From the NCBI GenBank assembly GCA_016744725.1, contig JADGDW010000076.1:1-20329 (forward strand): a stretch of 20,329 bases of DNA. Direction: 5' to 3'. Origin of the DNA: Candidatus Albibeggiatoa sp. nov. BB20. GTDB lineage: Bacteria; Pseudomonadota; Gammaproteobacteria; Beggiatoales; Beggiatoaceae. Position 1 is the first letter of the stretch, and the number at the start of each line of letters is the position of its first letter. The position numbers and the translations under genes are program-made. Positions 13,659-20,329 of the stretch are shown piece after piece. Under the pieces are notes generated by a model, which was not told where the DNA came from, ran no database searches, and was given only the letters and a program-made list of their open reading frames with translations.

Positions 13659-14276
13659 TTAATCAGTTGGAACGTTTAATTGTACCATTGTTGTCACAAT
13701 TGTAACCTCCAAACCTGTATCATGATTTACTGTATCAAATTTCCAGCCAAGCTGAGCAGCATAATCATTTAACATAGTTAAAAATCCAAGCCCAGATTGG
13801 TTTGCATATTCATCACTGGCATTTTTCTCCAATTGATTGATATACATTTCATCTAAATCTTCGCTCAAGAGGCGTTGAATAAACAATTGAAACGCTTTGA
13901 CAGATTCAGGTTTTGTACTATTGGTTACGTAGAATATTAATCGATTTGGGAACAAGCGTAACACAACACTGGTCGGAAAGTGAGCTGTTTTGTCATTAAA
14001 TTTCATTGCATTTTCTAGCAATTCATTAGTTATATAACTTACGGCATTTTTAATATTTGTTTTTACATCATTTGTGCTGCCAGAAATAAAAAAAGTTTGC
14101 AAATAATCTGCAATAAAATCTGCTGATAGTCCGTTATTTCTCCAACGTTGTCGTAATGGAATGGAGCTGGGAGAAAAGCCAATAACTAAATATTCTATAT
14201 TTTTAGGAGGTTCATCAATATAGTGACCAAAGATTTGAGCATTATGGGTTCTTACGCCCGTATACCAGCTATCCAT
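13659..14276 (-). CDS. HATPase-like partner-switch kinase, slr1658/SiaB-like (copy A)
   Basis: This 205-aa cytoplasmic protein is the first gene of the minus-strand regulatory cluster. NELLENAMKF (84-93) resembles an ATPase N-box and SGLGFLTML (161-169) a G-box. The rest is alpha/beta with no membrane segment. The start is well supported: AGGAGGG (14282-14288) is the best ribosome binding site in the cluster. It is coupled to the STAS-like gene (13-base gap), which suggests that they are a cognate kinase/substrate pair as in SiaB/SiaC. Copy B has the same domain, so the two probably arose by duplication. The N-terminal extension MDSWYTGVRTHN has no counterpart in the ATG-initiated copy B. The kinase role is inferred from the family. 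Confidence 0.75.
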   Translation of the reverse strand: MDSWYTGVRTHNAQIFGHYIDEPPKNIEYLVIGFSPSSIPLRQRWRNNGLSADFIADYLQTFFISGSTNDVKTNIKNAVSYITNELLENAMKFNDKTAHFPTSVVLRLFPNRLIFYVTNSTKPESVKAFQLFIQRLLSEDLDEMYINQLEKNASDEYANQSGLGFLTMLNDYAAQLGWKFDTVNHDTGLEVTIVTTMVQLNVPTD

Positions 14277-14820
14277 TTTGACCCTCCTGTATTTTTACTG
14301 GCAAGATCATAATTATTGCTATTTGATAAGTACACCCTATTCTCCTAAAAATTAGCTGAAACTGACTAATATAGAGCACTTTTTTCTTGGATATAATTTA
14401 AATTCACACATCATTTTTATGATTAACTATTTTAAAATAGGGTATATTTATCGTCATTTGATACAGAAAATAAACAAAGATATTCCCAAAGCAAATACCC
14501 TTTTAGTTTAACTAATATTTATGAATTCAAAATAATAATGCTTTTTTGAGATAAATTATTTTTATTACTTCTAAAGTTAGATTTTATAGGCGTTATATAT
14601 ATAATTGTGTTATCGAAGTATAACCTAATTTCTAGTAGCTTGATGGCAATTTTATCTTGGATTTGTATGGTGAAAAAGGACAGTATGATACAGGTGACGC
14701 GGGACAACTAATCTGCTAAGTACATAGCCCCAAAAGCAGGAAGAAGCTTTGCGTGTATTTGGATTGGTAATGTACTAATGTCCCATCGGATCAAATTTAT
14801 TTTATCGATTTAAGATTTTA
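14277..14820. other. 544-base intergenic region without a convincing gene
   Basis: The region is AT-rich. It holds the ribosome binding site of kinase copy A at its left end. It also has a pair of imperfect inverted 13-mers (14331-14343 and 14434-14446) and a protein-like plus-strand stretch closed by stops at both ends (14639-14719, beginning LDGNFILDLYGEKG). No tRNA, terminator with a T-run, or mobile-element end was recognised. Confidence 0.5.
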
Positions 14821-17217
14821 TTATCGGCAAAGGTACTCATGGTGAAATGGACGATGATGATAAACAATAAGGCTACTCTGAGTCCGTTTGCGTTTAGCAC
14901 ATAAATCTAAAAAACTACTTCCATCAATAAAATTATTCTCCAAATTAAGCAGCATCCCACTGATATCAATATCTGGTGAATTGATTTCAACCAAACCATC
15001 TATGCCGCCACCAGAAGATTCCGCATTAATGAAATTATCTAGGCTGCCTTCTGTAAAAATGCCTGTGGTGGTAATGTTGAGTTGTCCGCCATTGCCTTCA
15101 TTTGCTTGAGCAAGGATTCTGCCATTATCAAGAATGATAAACTCACTTTTAACGTCTAAATTGCCAGCATTGCCTGTATCTTCTTGGACACTGGTTGTTA
15201 TTTTACTATCAGTTAGATGGAGTAATTTATCTGTATTAATACTGATTTGACCACCACCACCGCTTATTGCTTCTGTCGTGATGAGTCCTTTATTTGATAA
15301 ATGAATATTATCATTGGCTGAGATGGTAATCATACCAGCATCACCACCTTCAGTATTAGCAGTGGAACTAGCATAAATGCCGCTGGTTGATTGGTTAATT
15401 TGGCTTGGTGAAAATAATATATTATAGTATTTTTGGCTGAATGCAGGATCGTTTAATTGAATATGGGAAGCATCTCCAGTAATAATGATTGGCTCAGATA
15501 CATCAATATTAATATTTCCACCATTAGCAGAATTATCTGTGCTACTTATGATGACAGCTCCATCTTCAATAGTCAGAGAGCCAGCTTCTAAGCTAATATT
15601 ACCAGCATTGCTGCCTTTTGTGCCTTTGCTATTGGTATAAATGCCTGAGCCAAATCCATCTCTGTCTTCACCATATAAATTGACCCCAGAAAGTTCTACA
15701 GCTCCTTTCACACAAATGCTAATATCACCAGCATATCCACTTTGTATACTATCGGATGAAATGGAACTGGTAGAAATAGTCCCACCGTCCTCAAGGACAA
15801 GCTTATTGGCTTCTATTGTTATGTTTCCACCTTCACCACCTTTAATACCTTCCAAATTAGGATAAGAAGCTGAAGAAATCTTACTCTTATAACCTTTTAG
15901 GTCAGCCCCCATAATAATTAATGTTCCTGTTGCGACAATATCAACTTTGCCAGCATTGCCTGAAGCATAAGTATCAGAACTAATATTAGCCCCATCGCTC
16001 AGTATTATGTCTTTTGTCTTTATAAAAATATCACCAGAGTTACCAGTACTTGAATATTCAGCTGCTGCTTTAACTTGAACACCATAATATCCTTCAATGC
16101 CCGTTAATTTTAATAACTGATTAGCTTGTAGTATAATGATGCCTGCATTACCTTCATTGAATGTTTGAGTAATAATTTTGCTATTATTTTCAAGTGTAAT
16201 TTGGTCAGCTTCTATTGATATAGTACCTGCATTACCGCTACCATGTGTAGCAGCATAGATATCTGTATTTTCTTTAAAAGAAATTTGATTGGCTTTCATT
16301 AATAATATTCCTACATTACCTGAGCTGTATGTTTGTGAATGAATAGAACTATTATTTGTGAATAAAATATTATTAAATTGCATATCAATGATGCCACCAT
16401 TATTCTCACCTAACGTTTCCGCTTTAATTTGACTATTATCAGCAAAAAATTGTCCTCCACGAATAAAAATATGTCCGCTACCTTCCCCACTCACATCTAT
16501 TAGTGATTGATTTGAAACCGTAATATTACCCTGTAAATTTGGCACCAACAAGTCGTTATAAGTTACAATAATTTCATCTAAATGAGTAGCGCTGACTAAG
16601 TTAATTTGTCCCATAGAGGCTTTGAGCTCGGCATGACTAAAGCTCAGGTTGCCCCCAATAAAAGATAATGTTTTTGCAATAGGGACAGTAAGCTTGCTGC
16701 CTTCAATAGATAATAAAGCTGGGGTTTTGGAAACAAATCCAAATGCTTCAATTATAGGAATAGCCGTTAAAATGCTGTTATCAGGCTGTCTGGCATCAAA
16801 ACGTCCTCCATCAGAAAAGCGTAAATAGTCAGCTGTGCTGGCATGAAAAGAGCCTTGGATATCTAATAATGCATTTTCACCAAAAGCAATACCATAAGGA
16901 TTAAACAAATAAACATTGGCATTGGGAATTGTTGAGCGAATTGTACCGTCAATATTGGAAGAGTTACCGTCAGTAACACGAGCAAATATGTTGGTCACTG
17001 TATCAAAGCCTGAAAAAGTAGCAGACTCAAAGTTTTGTAAATTAAATTTTTGAAAGCTATGAAAAAGATTGCCACCATATTGTTGGCCTACATTTGCTTC
17101 AATCAAATAATCAGAACCAGATAAAGTATTATTTATTCCAAGTGTCCCATCTAATATAATTTCCGCATTTACATTGCTAATTGATAAAACCATTATCAGT
17201 AAAGATTGAAATTTCAT
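14821..17217 (-). CDS. Two-partner secretion (TpsA) filamentous haemagglutinin-like exoprotein
   Basis: This 798-aa secreted protein has a signal peptide at residues 1-18 (ending NVNA|E). A TPS secretion domain follows (about 20-290) with NLFHSFQKFNL (50-60), ARVTDGNSSNIDGTIRS (79-95) and NPYGIAFG (106-113, where NPNG is the more usual form). The remainder is a beta-helix of irregular repeats such as NAGTISIEADQITLENNSKI. The protein ends DLCAKRKRTQSSL plus a short basic tail, like the LCA-x-R-x-SS ends of short TPS proteins in cyanobacteria and sulfur bacteria. AAGGA lies about 11 bases before the ATG. A TpsB outer-membrane transporter is needed for export; none is in the window. Adhesion or surface function is inferred. 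It is separated from the upstream gene by a terminator, so it is probably transcribed alone. Confidence 0.88.
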   Translation of the reverse strand: MKFQSLLIMVLSISNVNAEIILDGTLGINNTLSGSDYLIEANVGQQYGGNLFHSFQKFNLQNFESATFSGFDTVTNIFARVTDGNSSNIDGTIRSTIPNANVYLFNPYGIAFGENALLDIQGSFHASTADYLRFSDGGRFDARQPDNSILTAIPIIEAFGFVSKTPALLSIEGSKLTVPIAKTLSFIGGNLSFSHAELKASMGQINLVSATHLDEIIVTYNDLLVPNLQGNITVSNQSLIDVSGEGSGHIFIRGGQFFADNSQIKAETLGENNGGIIDMQFNNILFTNNSSIHSQTYSSGNVGILLMKANQISFKENTDIYAATHGSGNAGTISIEADQITLENNSKIITQTFNEGNAGIIILQANQLLKLTGIEGYYGVQVKAAAEYSSTGNSGDIFIKTKDIILSDGANISSDTYASGNAGKVDIVATGTLIIMGADLKGYKSKISSASYPNLEGIKGGEGGNITIEANKLVLEDGGTISTSSISSDSIQSGYAGDISICVKGAVELSGVNLYGEDRDGFGSGIYTNSKGTKGSNAGNISLEAGSLTIEDGAVIISSTDNSANGGNINIDVSEPIIITGDASHIQLNDPAFSQKYYNILFSPSQINQSTSGIYASSTANTEGGDAGMITISANDNIHLSNKGLITTEAISGGGGQISINTDKLLHLTDSKITTSVQEDTGNAGNLDVKSEFIILDNGRILAQANEGNGGQLNITTTGIFTEGSLDNFINAESSGGGIDGLVEINSPDIDISGMLLNLENNFIDGSSFLDLCAKRKRTQSSLIVYHHRPFHHEYLCR

Positions 17218-17267
17218 ATTGTGTCAGTTCCTTACATTTACTGATATCTACTACTATATTTCTATAC

Positions 17268-17305
17268 AAAAAGACCGTTAATTAATAATGGTTAGCGGTC
17301 TTTTT
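17268..17305 (-). terminator. Intrinsic terminator after the caspase/Cys-rich operon
   Basis: Arms 17268-17281 and 17292-17305 form a 14-bp stem (AAAAAGACCG pairing with CGGTCTTTTT, plus a few weaker pairs) around a 10-base loop. The ends give a T-run on both strands. Both flanking genes run on the minus strand, so its job is to end the transcript of the Cys-rich gene before the exoprotein gene starts. Confidence 0.8.
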
Positions 17306-17360
17306 ATCATGTAAAACATTAAGATAAAAAACAAACTATACCATGCTCACTTTTAAATAA

Positions 17361-17996
17361 TTAATTACACTGATTAGAAGAACATGATGACTCTATGCAA
17401 CAACCATAATCGAAAAGCCTTAAACATTGGCAATACTCTTGGGTGCTTTGTGCATGACTTTGTTCATACTCACAGTCAAACTTTACTTCTGTACATGACG
17501 GACTCTGTTGTTCACAAGAATCCTTATCTATATCAAAAGATAATTGACGTAGAGATGCCAATGTAGATCGACATAATGCAGTATTATAAGCAGAAGAAGG
17601 AATGAGCCAGACTCTCGCTTCAGAGTAGGCCTTATCCAAAGTTTTGCTGACTTGCCTCTGAGCTTTTGTCACTTGTCCTGCCTTTGCTGGCTGTTCTGCA
17701 TCAAATGCGATATTAAGCTCTTGGTTGGCTTTCGCAAGTTTTTTTGCGCAGGCTGACCATTTTTCAAATTTTTCCTGACCAGTGCCCTTTATATCCAACT
17801 CATCAAATTTTTTCGCAAGTTCTTTGGCACACTGTTCTACTTCTTTAGTAATTGTGTTTACATCCCCAGTTGCAGAAAAAGAACAATCAGCCTTATCTGC
17901 TAATAACGGACATTTATCTCCATCTTCCGCAGAAAGTTGTTGCATCCAGCCAAAGGCCAATAGTATTAAAAAAAATCGCTTATCAAAAAAATGCAT
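17361..17996 (-). CDS. Secreted Cys-rich protein of unknown function, coupled to the caspase gene
   Basis: I do not recognise this family. From the ATG at 17996 it has 211 aa: an N-terminal signal peptide (MHFFDKRFFLILLAF...QLSA|ED), a charged helical middle (CAKELAKKFDEL, CAKKLAKANQEL, then a Lys/Gln-rich stretch) and a Cys-dense C-terminal part. The protein has 14 cysteines, nine of them in the last 60 residues or so (for example CQCLRLFDYGCC). This suggests a disulfide-bonded extracytoplasmic protein. I chose the ATG at 17996 because GAGG (18006-18009) lies 9 bases upstream. An ATG at 18011, directly abutting the caspase stop (TAAATG), would add five residues. Either way translation is coupled to the LamG-caspase, so a partner, inhibitor or substrate role is possible but unproven. 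Confidence 0.7.
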   Translation of the reverse strand: MHFFDKRFFLILLAFGWMQQLSAEDGDKCPLLADKADCSFSATGDVNTITKEVEQCAKELAKKFDELDIKGTGQEKFEKWSACAKKLAKANQELNIAFDAEQPAKAGQVTKAQRQVSKTLDKAYSEARVWLIPSSAYNTALCRSTLASLRQLSFDIDKDSCEQQSPSCTEVKFDCEYEQSHAQSTQEYCQCLRLFDYGCCIESSCSSNQCN

Positions 17997-18011
17997 ATTT
18001 CTTAACCTCAT

Positions 18012-20051
18012 TTACCAGTGGCCACGTTGGGCAGATTTTATGGTTCTAAAGATAAAGTCACCATTCTTACGCACAATATATTTAGGATTTTGTCTAGCGT
18101 TATTCATAGCTATTTCAATATGTTCATACACTTTTCGGGCAGTAAACATATTATAATTGCCAAAATTTTTTCGTTCTGAACTTGTTAGCTGTGATCTCAA
18201 TGTATTGATAAAAGCTTGACCAAATACACCATCATCTACGATCTCATCATTGCCTGAAGCTATAATGACATGAGACTGGTTTCGTAGCTTTCTGATTATG
18301 ATATTTTGATAATCAAGAATATGGTCATTAGCAAATGATGACACTCTTACTTTATTATCAACAGGGCATGATCTATCATTAGCTGGACATGTTGGCTCTT
18401 TGCCTGCACTGAAATAACAACTATCTGCAACGATAAGCACTTTTTTCGCTTGGCTTTTGCTCATAGCTTCGTTAAGGTCTCTAATCTTAACGTGACCACC
18501 ACCTGTAGATAACCAATAAGCACTATCTTTATTGTTATCACCTCCGTGCCCCGTAAAATAAATAAGCACAAGGTCTCGTTCTGTCGAGCTTTCTAACAGC
18601 TTATTATATTCCTCTTCAATATTCTCTTTTGTTGCCTTTTCATCAATTAACTGTTTGACTTTAAACCCATAGTCATATTGTAAAAGATCAGCTATCTCTT
18701 GGGCTTCCTTAGCAGGCTTATTTAAATCAGTCTCAGATGCATCTGTATATTCGCTAATACCAATCACTAAAGCACGATAATTAATACAGTTGTACAATTC
18801 ATCTTCTAAATCTAACTTCCATTGATAGAGGTCTTGCCTTGCTTGTTTCATTACGCCAGTTAAAGCCATCTTTAACGCAATAGAAGGATCAGGCATAAAT
18901 TTATTATTAACAAGTATATTTGCTGCTTGCCTCCACATTTTCAGATCAGAATACATCGTGGATAAAGAATCCTTACCATGATTTAATATATCTAAATATT
19001 TATCCATATAATCACAGTAATGTTTAGTATTATTGCTATTTATTACTCTTTTTGGCACAGTTGGTGTTTTTAGGATATCTCGGCTGTTGGGGATAGTTGG
19101 CATAGTTGGCATAGTTGGCATATCAATAGGATAATCATTGAAAGAATAGCGAGCAATTAGGTTCTGACTGCTGGGTAAAGTACCATACATATTATGCCGA
19201 ATCTTTGATTCAGTACGAGCAACATTCCAAATACGAACTTCATCAATTAACCCTGTCCAGTTTCCTCCATTTCCAGAACCTAAGCTACCCACTCTTAATG
19301 TTTGAGCCTTATCTTCTATTATGATTGCTTTTTTTGAGCCAGGTATATTTTGTACAAAATCACCATTAAGATAAAAATGCGCATGATTATGTTCATCTAA
19401 TGTCACTGCAACATGATTCCAGTTTTCTGCTGATAGCTTTAATGGATTTGTTTCATAATTTTGGACACCATAAGTAGCAAAATACAACTTAGAATTGTTC
19501 AAACCAAAACCATACCCTCCATTACCTGAAGAGCTTATCTTAGAAAAAATCATTTGAATACCATTCAAAGCATTGGGTTTTACCCACGCTTCTATAGTAA
19601 AGTTATTTTCCAAATCAAACTCTGCATAGGCATTTCCATCGACCTCTAAATAAGAATTTCCATCAAATTCTAATGCATAATCAGTAAATCTATAAAGTCC
19701 TGCTTTTTTAACCTTTAAAAAATTGGTACTTCCTTGCTTACACAGGGAATAATTCAGGATATTCTTCTTAACATCATTAGCTTTAGCTTGTATTTTACAG
19801 TTATGGCCTATTCCTTTCATTGAGTTATTATCTGCAATACGAGCAATATCCCATCTTCCTAATGCACTACACGCTAATGATTGGTTATGTTGAACATCAT
19901 CACTCGTTGCTAAAACATATCCCGTTGGACACTGATTATCTCCATTAATGACCAAAAAAAATGGGGCATTATGAGGGTTGGCATTAACACCGACAGCTAC
20001 ACTGAACATTATAAAATACCAACAAACTTGGTATTTCGCGTTTCTAAACAT
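18012..20051 (-). CDS. Secreted LamG-caspase (peptidase C14-like) protein
   Basis: This 679-aa protein has a signal peptide (about 1-24, VNA|NP), a Cys-containing N-terminal region, and a concanavalin-like LamG domain (about 124-306: YALEFDGNSYLEVDG, FTIEAWVKP, WNHVAVTLDE, GLIDEVRIWNVARTESKI). A Pro-rich linker with an MPT repeat (311-321) and a helical segment follow. The C-terminal caspase/peptidase C14 domain (about 424-672) starts YRALVIGISEYTD. The catalytic dyad is intact: His502 in YFTGHGG and Cys545 in LIVADSC. The usual DSCYSG is extended to DSCYFSAG, followed by a loop with Cys555 and Cys562. A caspase fold outside the cytoplasm is uncommon; substrate and role are unknown. The LamG part probably binds glycans or the cell surface. 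AAGGAG lies 7 bases before the ATG. It is first in an operon with the Cys-rich gene. Confidence 0.88.
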   Translation of the reverse strand: MFRNAKYQVCWYFIMFSVAVGVNANPHNAPFFLVINGDNQCPTGYVLATSDDVQHNQSLACSALGRWDIARIADNNSMKGIGHNCKIQAKANDVKKNILNYSLCKQGSTNFLKVKKAGLYRFTDYALEFDGNSYLEVDGNAYAEFDLENNFTIEAWVKPNALNGIQMIFSKISSSGNGGYGFGLNNSKLYFATYGVQNYETNPLKLSAENWNHVAVTLDEHNHAHFYLNGDFVQNIPGSKKAIIIEDKAQTLRVGSLGSGNGGNWTGLIDEVRIWNVARTESKIRHNMYGTLPSSQNLIARYSFNDYPIDMPTMPTMPTIPNSRDILKTPTVPKRVINSNNTKHYCDYMDKYLDILNHGKDSLSTMYSDLKMWRQAANILVNNKFMPDPSIALKMALTGVMKQARQDLYQWKLDLEDELYNCINYRALVIGISEYTDASETDLNKPAKEAQEIADLLQYDYGFKVKQLIDEKATKENIEEEYNKLLESSTERDLVLIYFTGHGGDNNKDSAYWLSTGGGHVKIRDLNEAMSKSQAKKVLIVADSCYFSAGKEPTCPANDRSCPVDNKVRVSSFANDHILDYQNIIIRKLRNQSHVIIASGNDEIVDDGVFGQAFINTLRSQLTSSERKNFGNYNMFTARKVYEHIEIAMNNARQNPKYIVRKNGDFIFRTIKSAQRGHW
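19093..19119 (-). repeat. Three-copy 9-bp tandem repeat in the caspase linker
   Basis: ATAGTTGGC is repeated exactly three times on the plus strand. On the coding strand this gives the Met-Pro-Thr run MPTMPTMPTIP between the LamG and caspase domains. The copies are identical at the DNA level, so copy number may vary by slippage, changing linker length in frame. Confidence 0.7.
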
Positions 20052-20150
20052 ATTTTTACTCCTTAAATTGATTAATAGTCATTTCAAACCATATAGATAT
20101 TTAGTAAAGCATAAAAACGTCAAACTTAAATCATGCTTTAAAATCAATAG

Positions 20151-20179
20151 ACTACAGCTTTGCATTGCTTAAAAGTCAA
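20151..20179 (-). promoter_or_regulatory. Weak candidate promoter for the LamG-caspase operon
   Basis: On the minus strand, TTGACT (20174-20179) and TGTAGT (20151-20156) are 17 bases apart, about 100 bases before the caspase start. The -35 matches consensus in 5 of 6 positions and the -10 in 4 of 6. A second TTGACG at 20118-20123 lacks a good -10. The rest of 20052-20329 is AT-rich with nothing else recognised. Confidence 0.3.
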
Positions 20180-20329
20180 GATTTCAATATATTTAACAAT
20201 TAAATAACAATTGGGCAAGGTATTTTACATACTTTTGTTAATTATTATTAAATAAATAGGCCTAATAGTTTTGTATAGCATATTTAAGCAATTAATAATA
20301 ATAAAGTTCGGAAGAATATTATTTATAAT

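Noticed and set aside
14331..14446. Imperfect inverted 13-mers around ACCCTATT/AATAGGGT
   Set aside because: Two mismatches, about 90 bases apart and AT-rich; could easily arise by chance in this composition.
14519..14707. Minus-strand 62-codon open frame in the intergenic region
   Set aside because: Ile/Asn/Lys-rich random-looking translation, no Shine-Dalgarno and no recognisable motif.
17384..18156. Plus-strand open frames opposite the Cys-rich and caspase genes
   Set aside because: They are antisense to genes with clear signal peptides and domains, and they show no motif of their own.
19091..19120. Possible CRISPR-like repeat
   Set aside because: The copies are contiguous 9-bp units inside a coding linker, with no spacers.

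Overview
The window is AT-rich DNA that reads as a gammaproteobacterial chromosome. It carries a complete type IV pilus minor-pilin/PilY1 operon, a c-di-GMP enzyme next to a partner-switch module of the kind shared by cyanobacteria and large sulfur bacteria, a two-partner-secretion exoprotein and a secreted LamG-caspase. This mix suggests Thiotrichales/Beggiatoaceae-like sulfur bacteria. That placement is an inference from gene content; there is no rRNA or other phylogenetic marker here.

Layout. 1-196: AT-rich leader with three inverted repeats. 197-883 (+): small class I SAM-dependent methyltransferase-like protein. 937-965: likely sigma70-type promoter. 1077-9637 (+): fimT-pilV-pilW-pilX-pilY1, the minor pilins and tip adhesin of a type IV pilus, closed by a clear intrinsic terminator at 9679-9713. 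No pilE gene follows pilY1. The PilY1 homologue (1886 aa) is far longer than usual because four diverged extracellular repeats sit inside its von Willebrand A domain.

9846-14276 (-), convergent with the pilus operon: in transcription order an HATPase-like kinase (slr1658/SiaB-like), a STAS-like antagonist (slr1659-like), a second paralogous kinase, and a PAS-PAS-GGDEF-EAL protein. This looks like a SiaB/SiaC/SiaD-type partner switch driving c-di-GMP turnover. It has a duplicated kinase, and a duplicated helical motif at the N-terminus of the c-di-GMP enzyme that could be the docking site. No PP2C phosphatase is present.

14277-14820: about 540 bases with no convincing gene. 14821-20051 (-): a surface/secreted set, in transcription order LamG-caspase, a directly coupled Cys-rich secreted protein of unknown function, a terminator, then a TPS-type haemagglutinin-like exoprotein. 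The caspase/Cys-rich pair is the least familiar unit and the best candidate for an undescribed system. 20052-20329: AT-rich upstream DNA with a weak candidate promoter.

A plausible theme, by inference only, is surface contact: pilus tip adhesin, c-di-GMP control and secreted adhesive or proteolytic proteins lie side by side.
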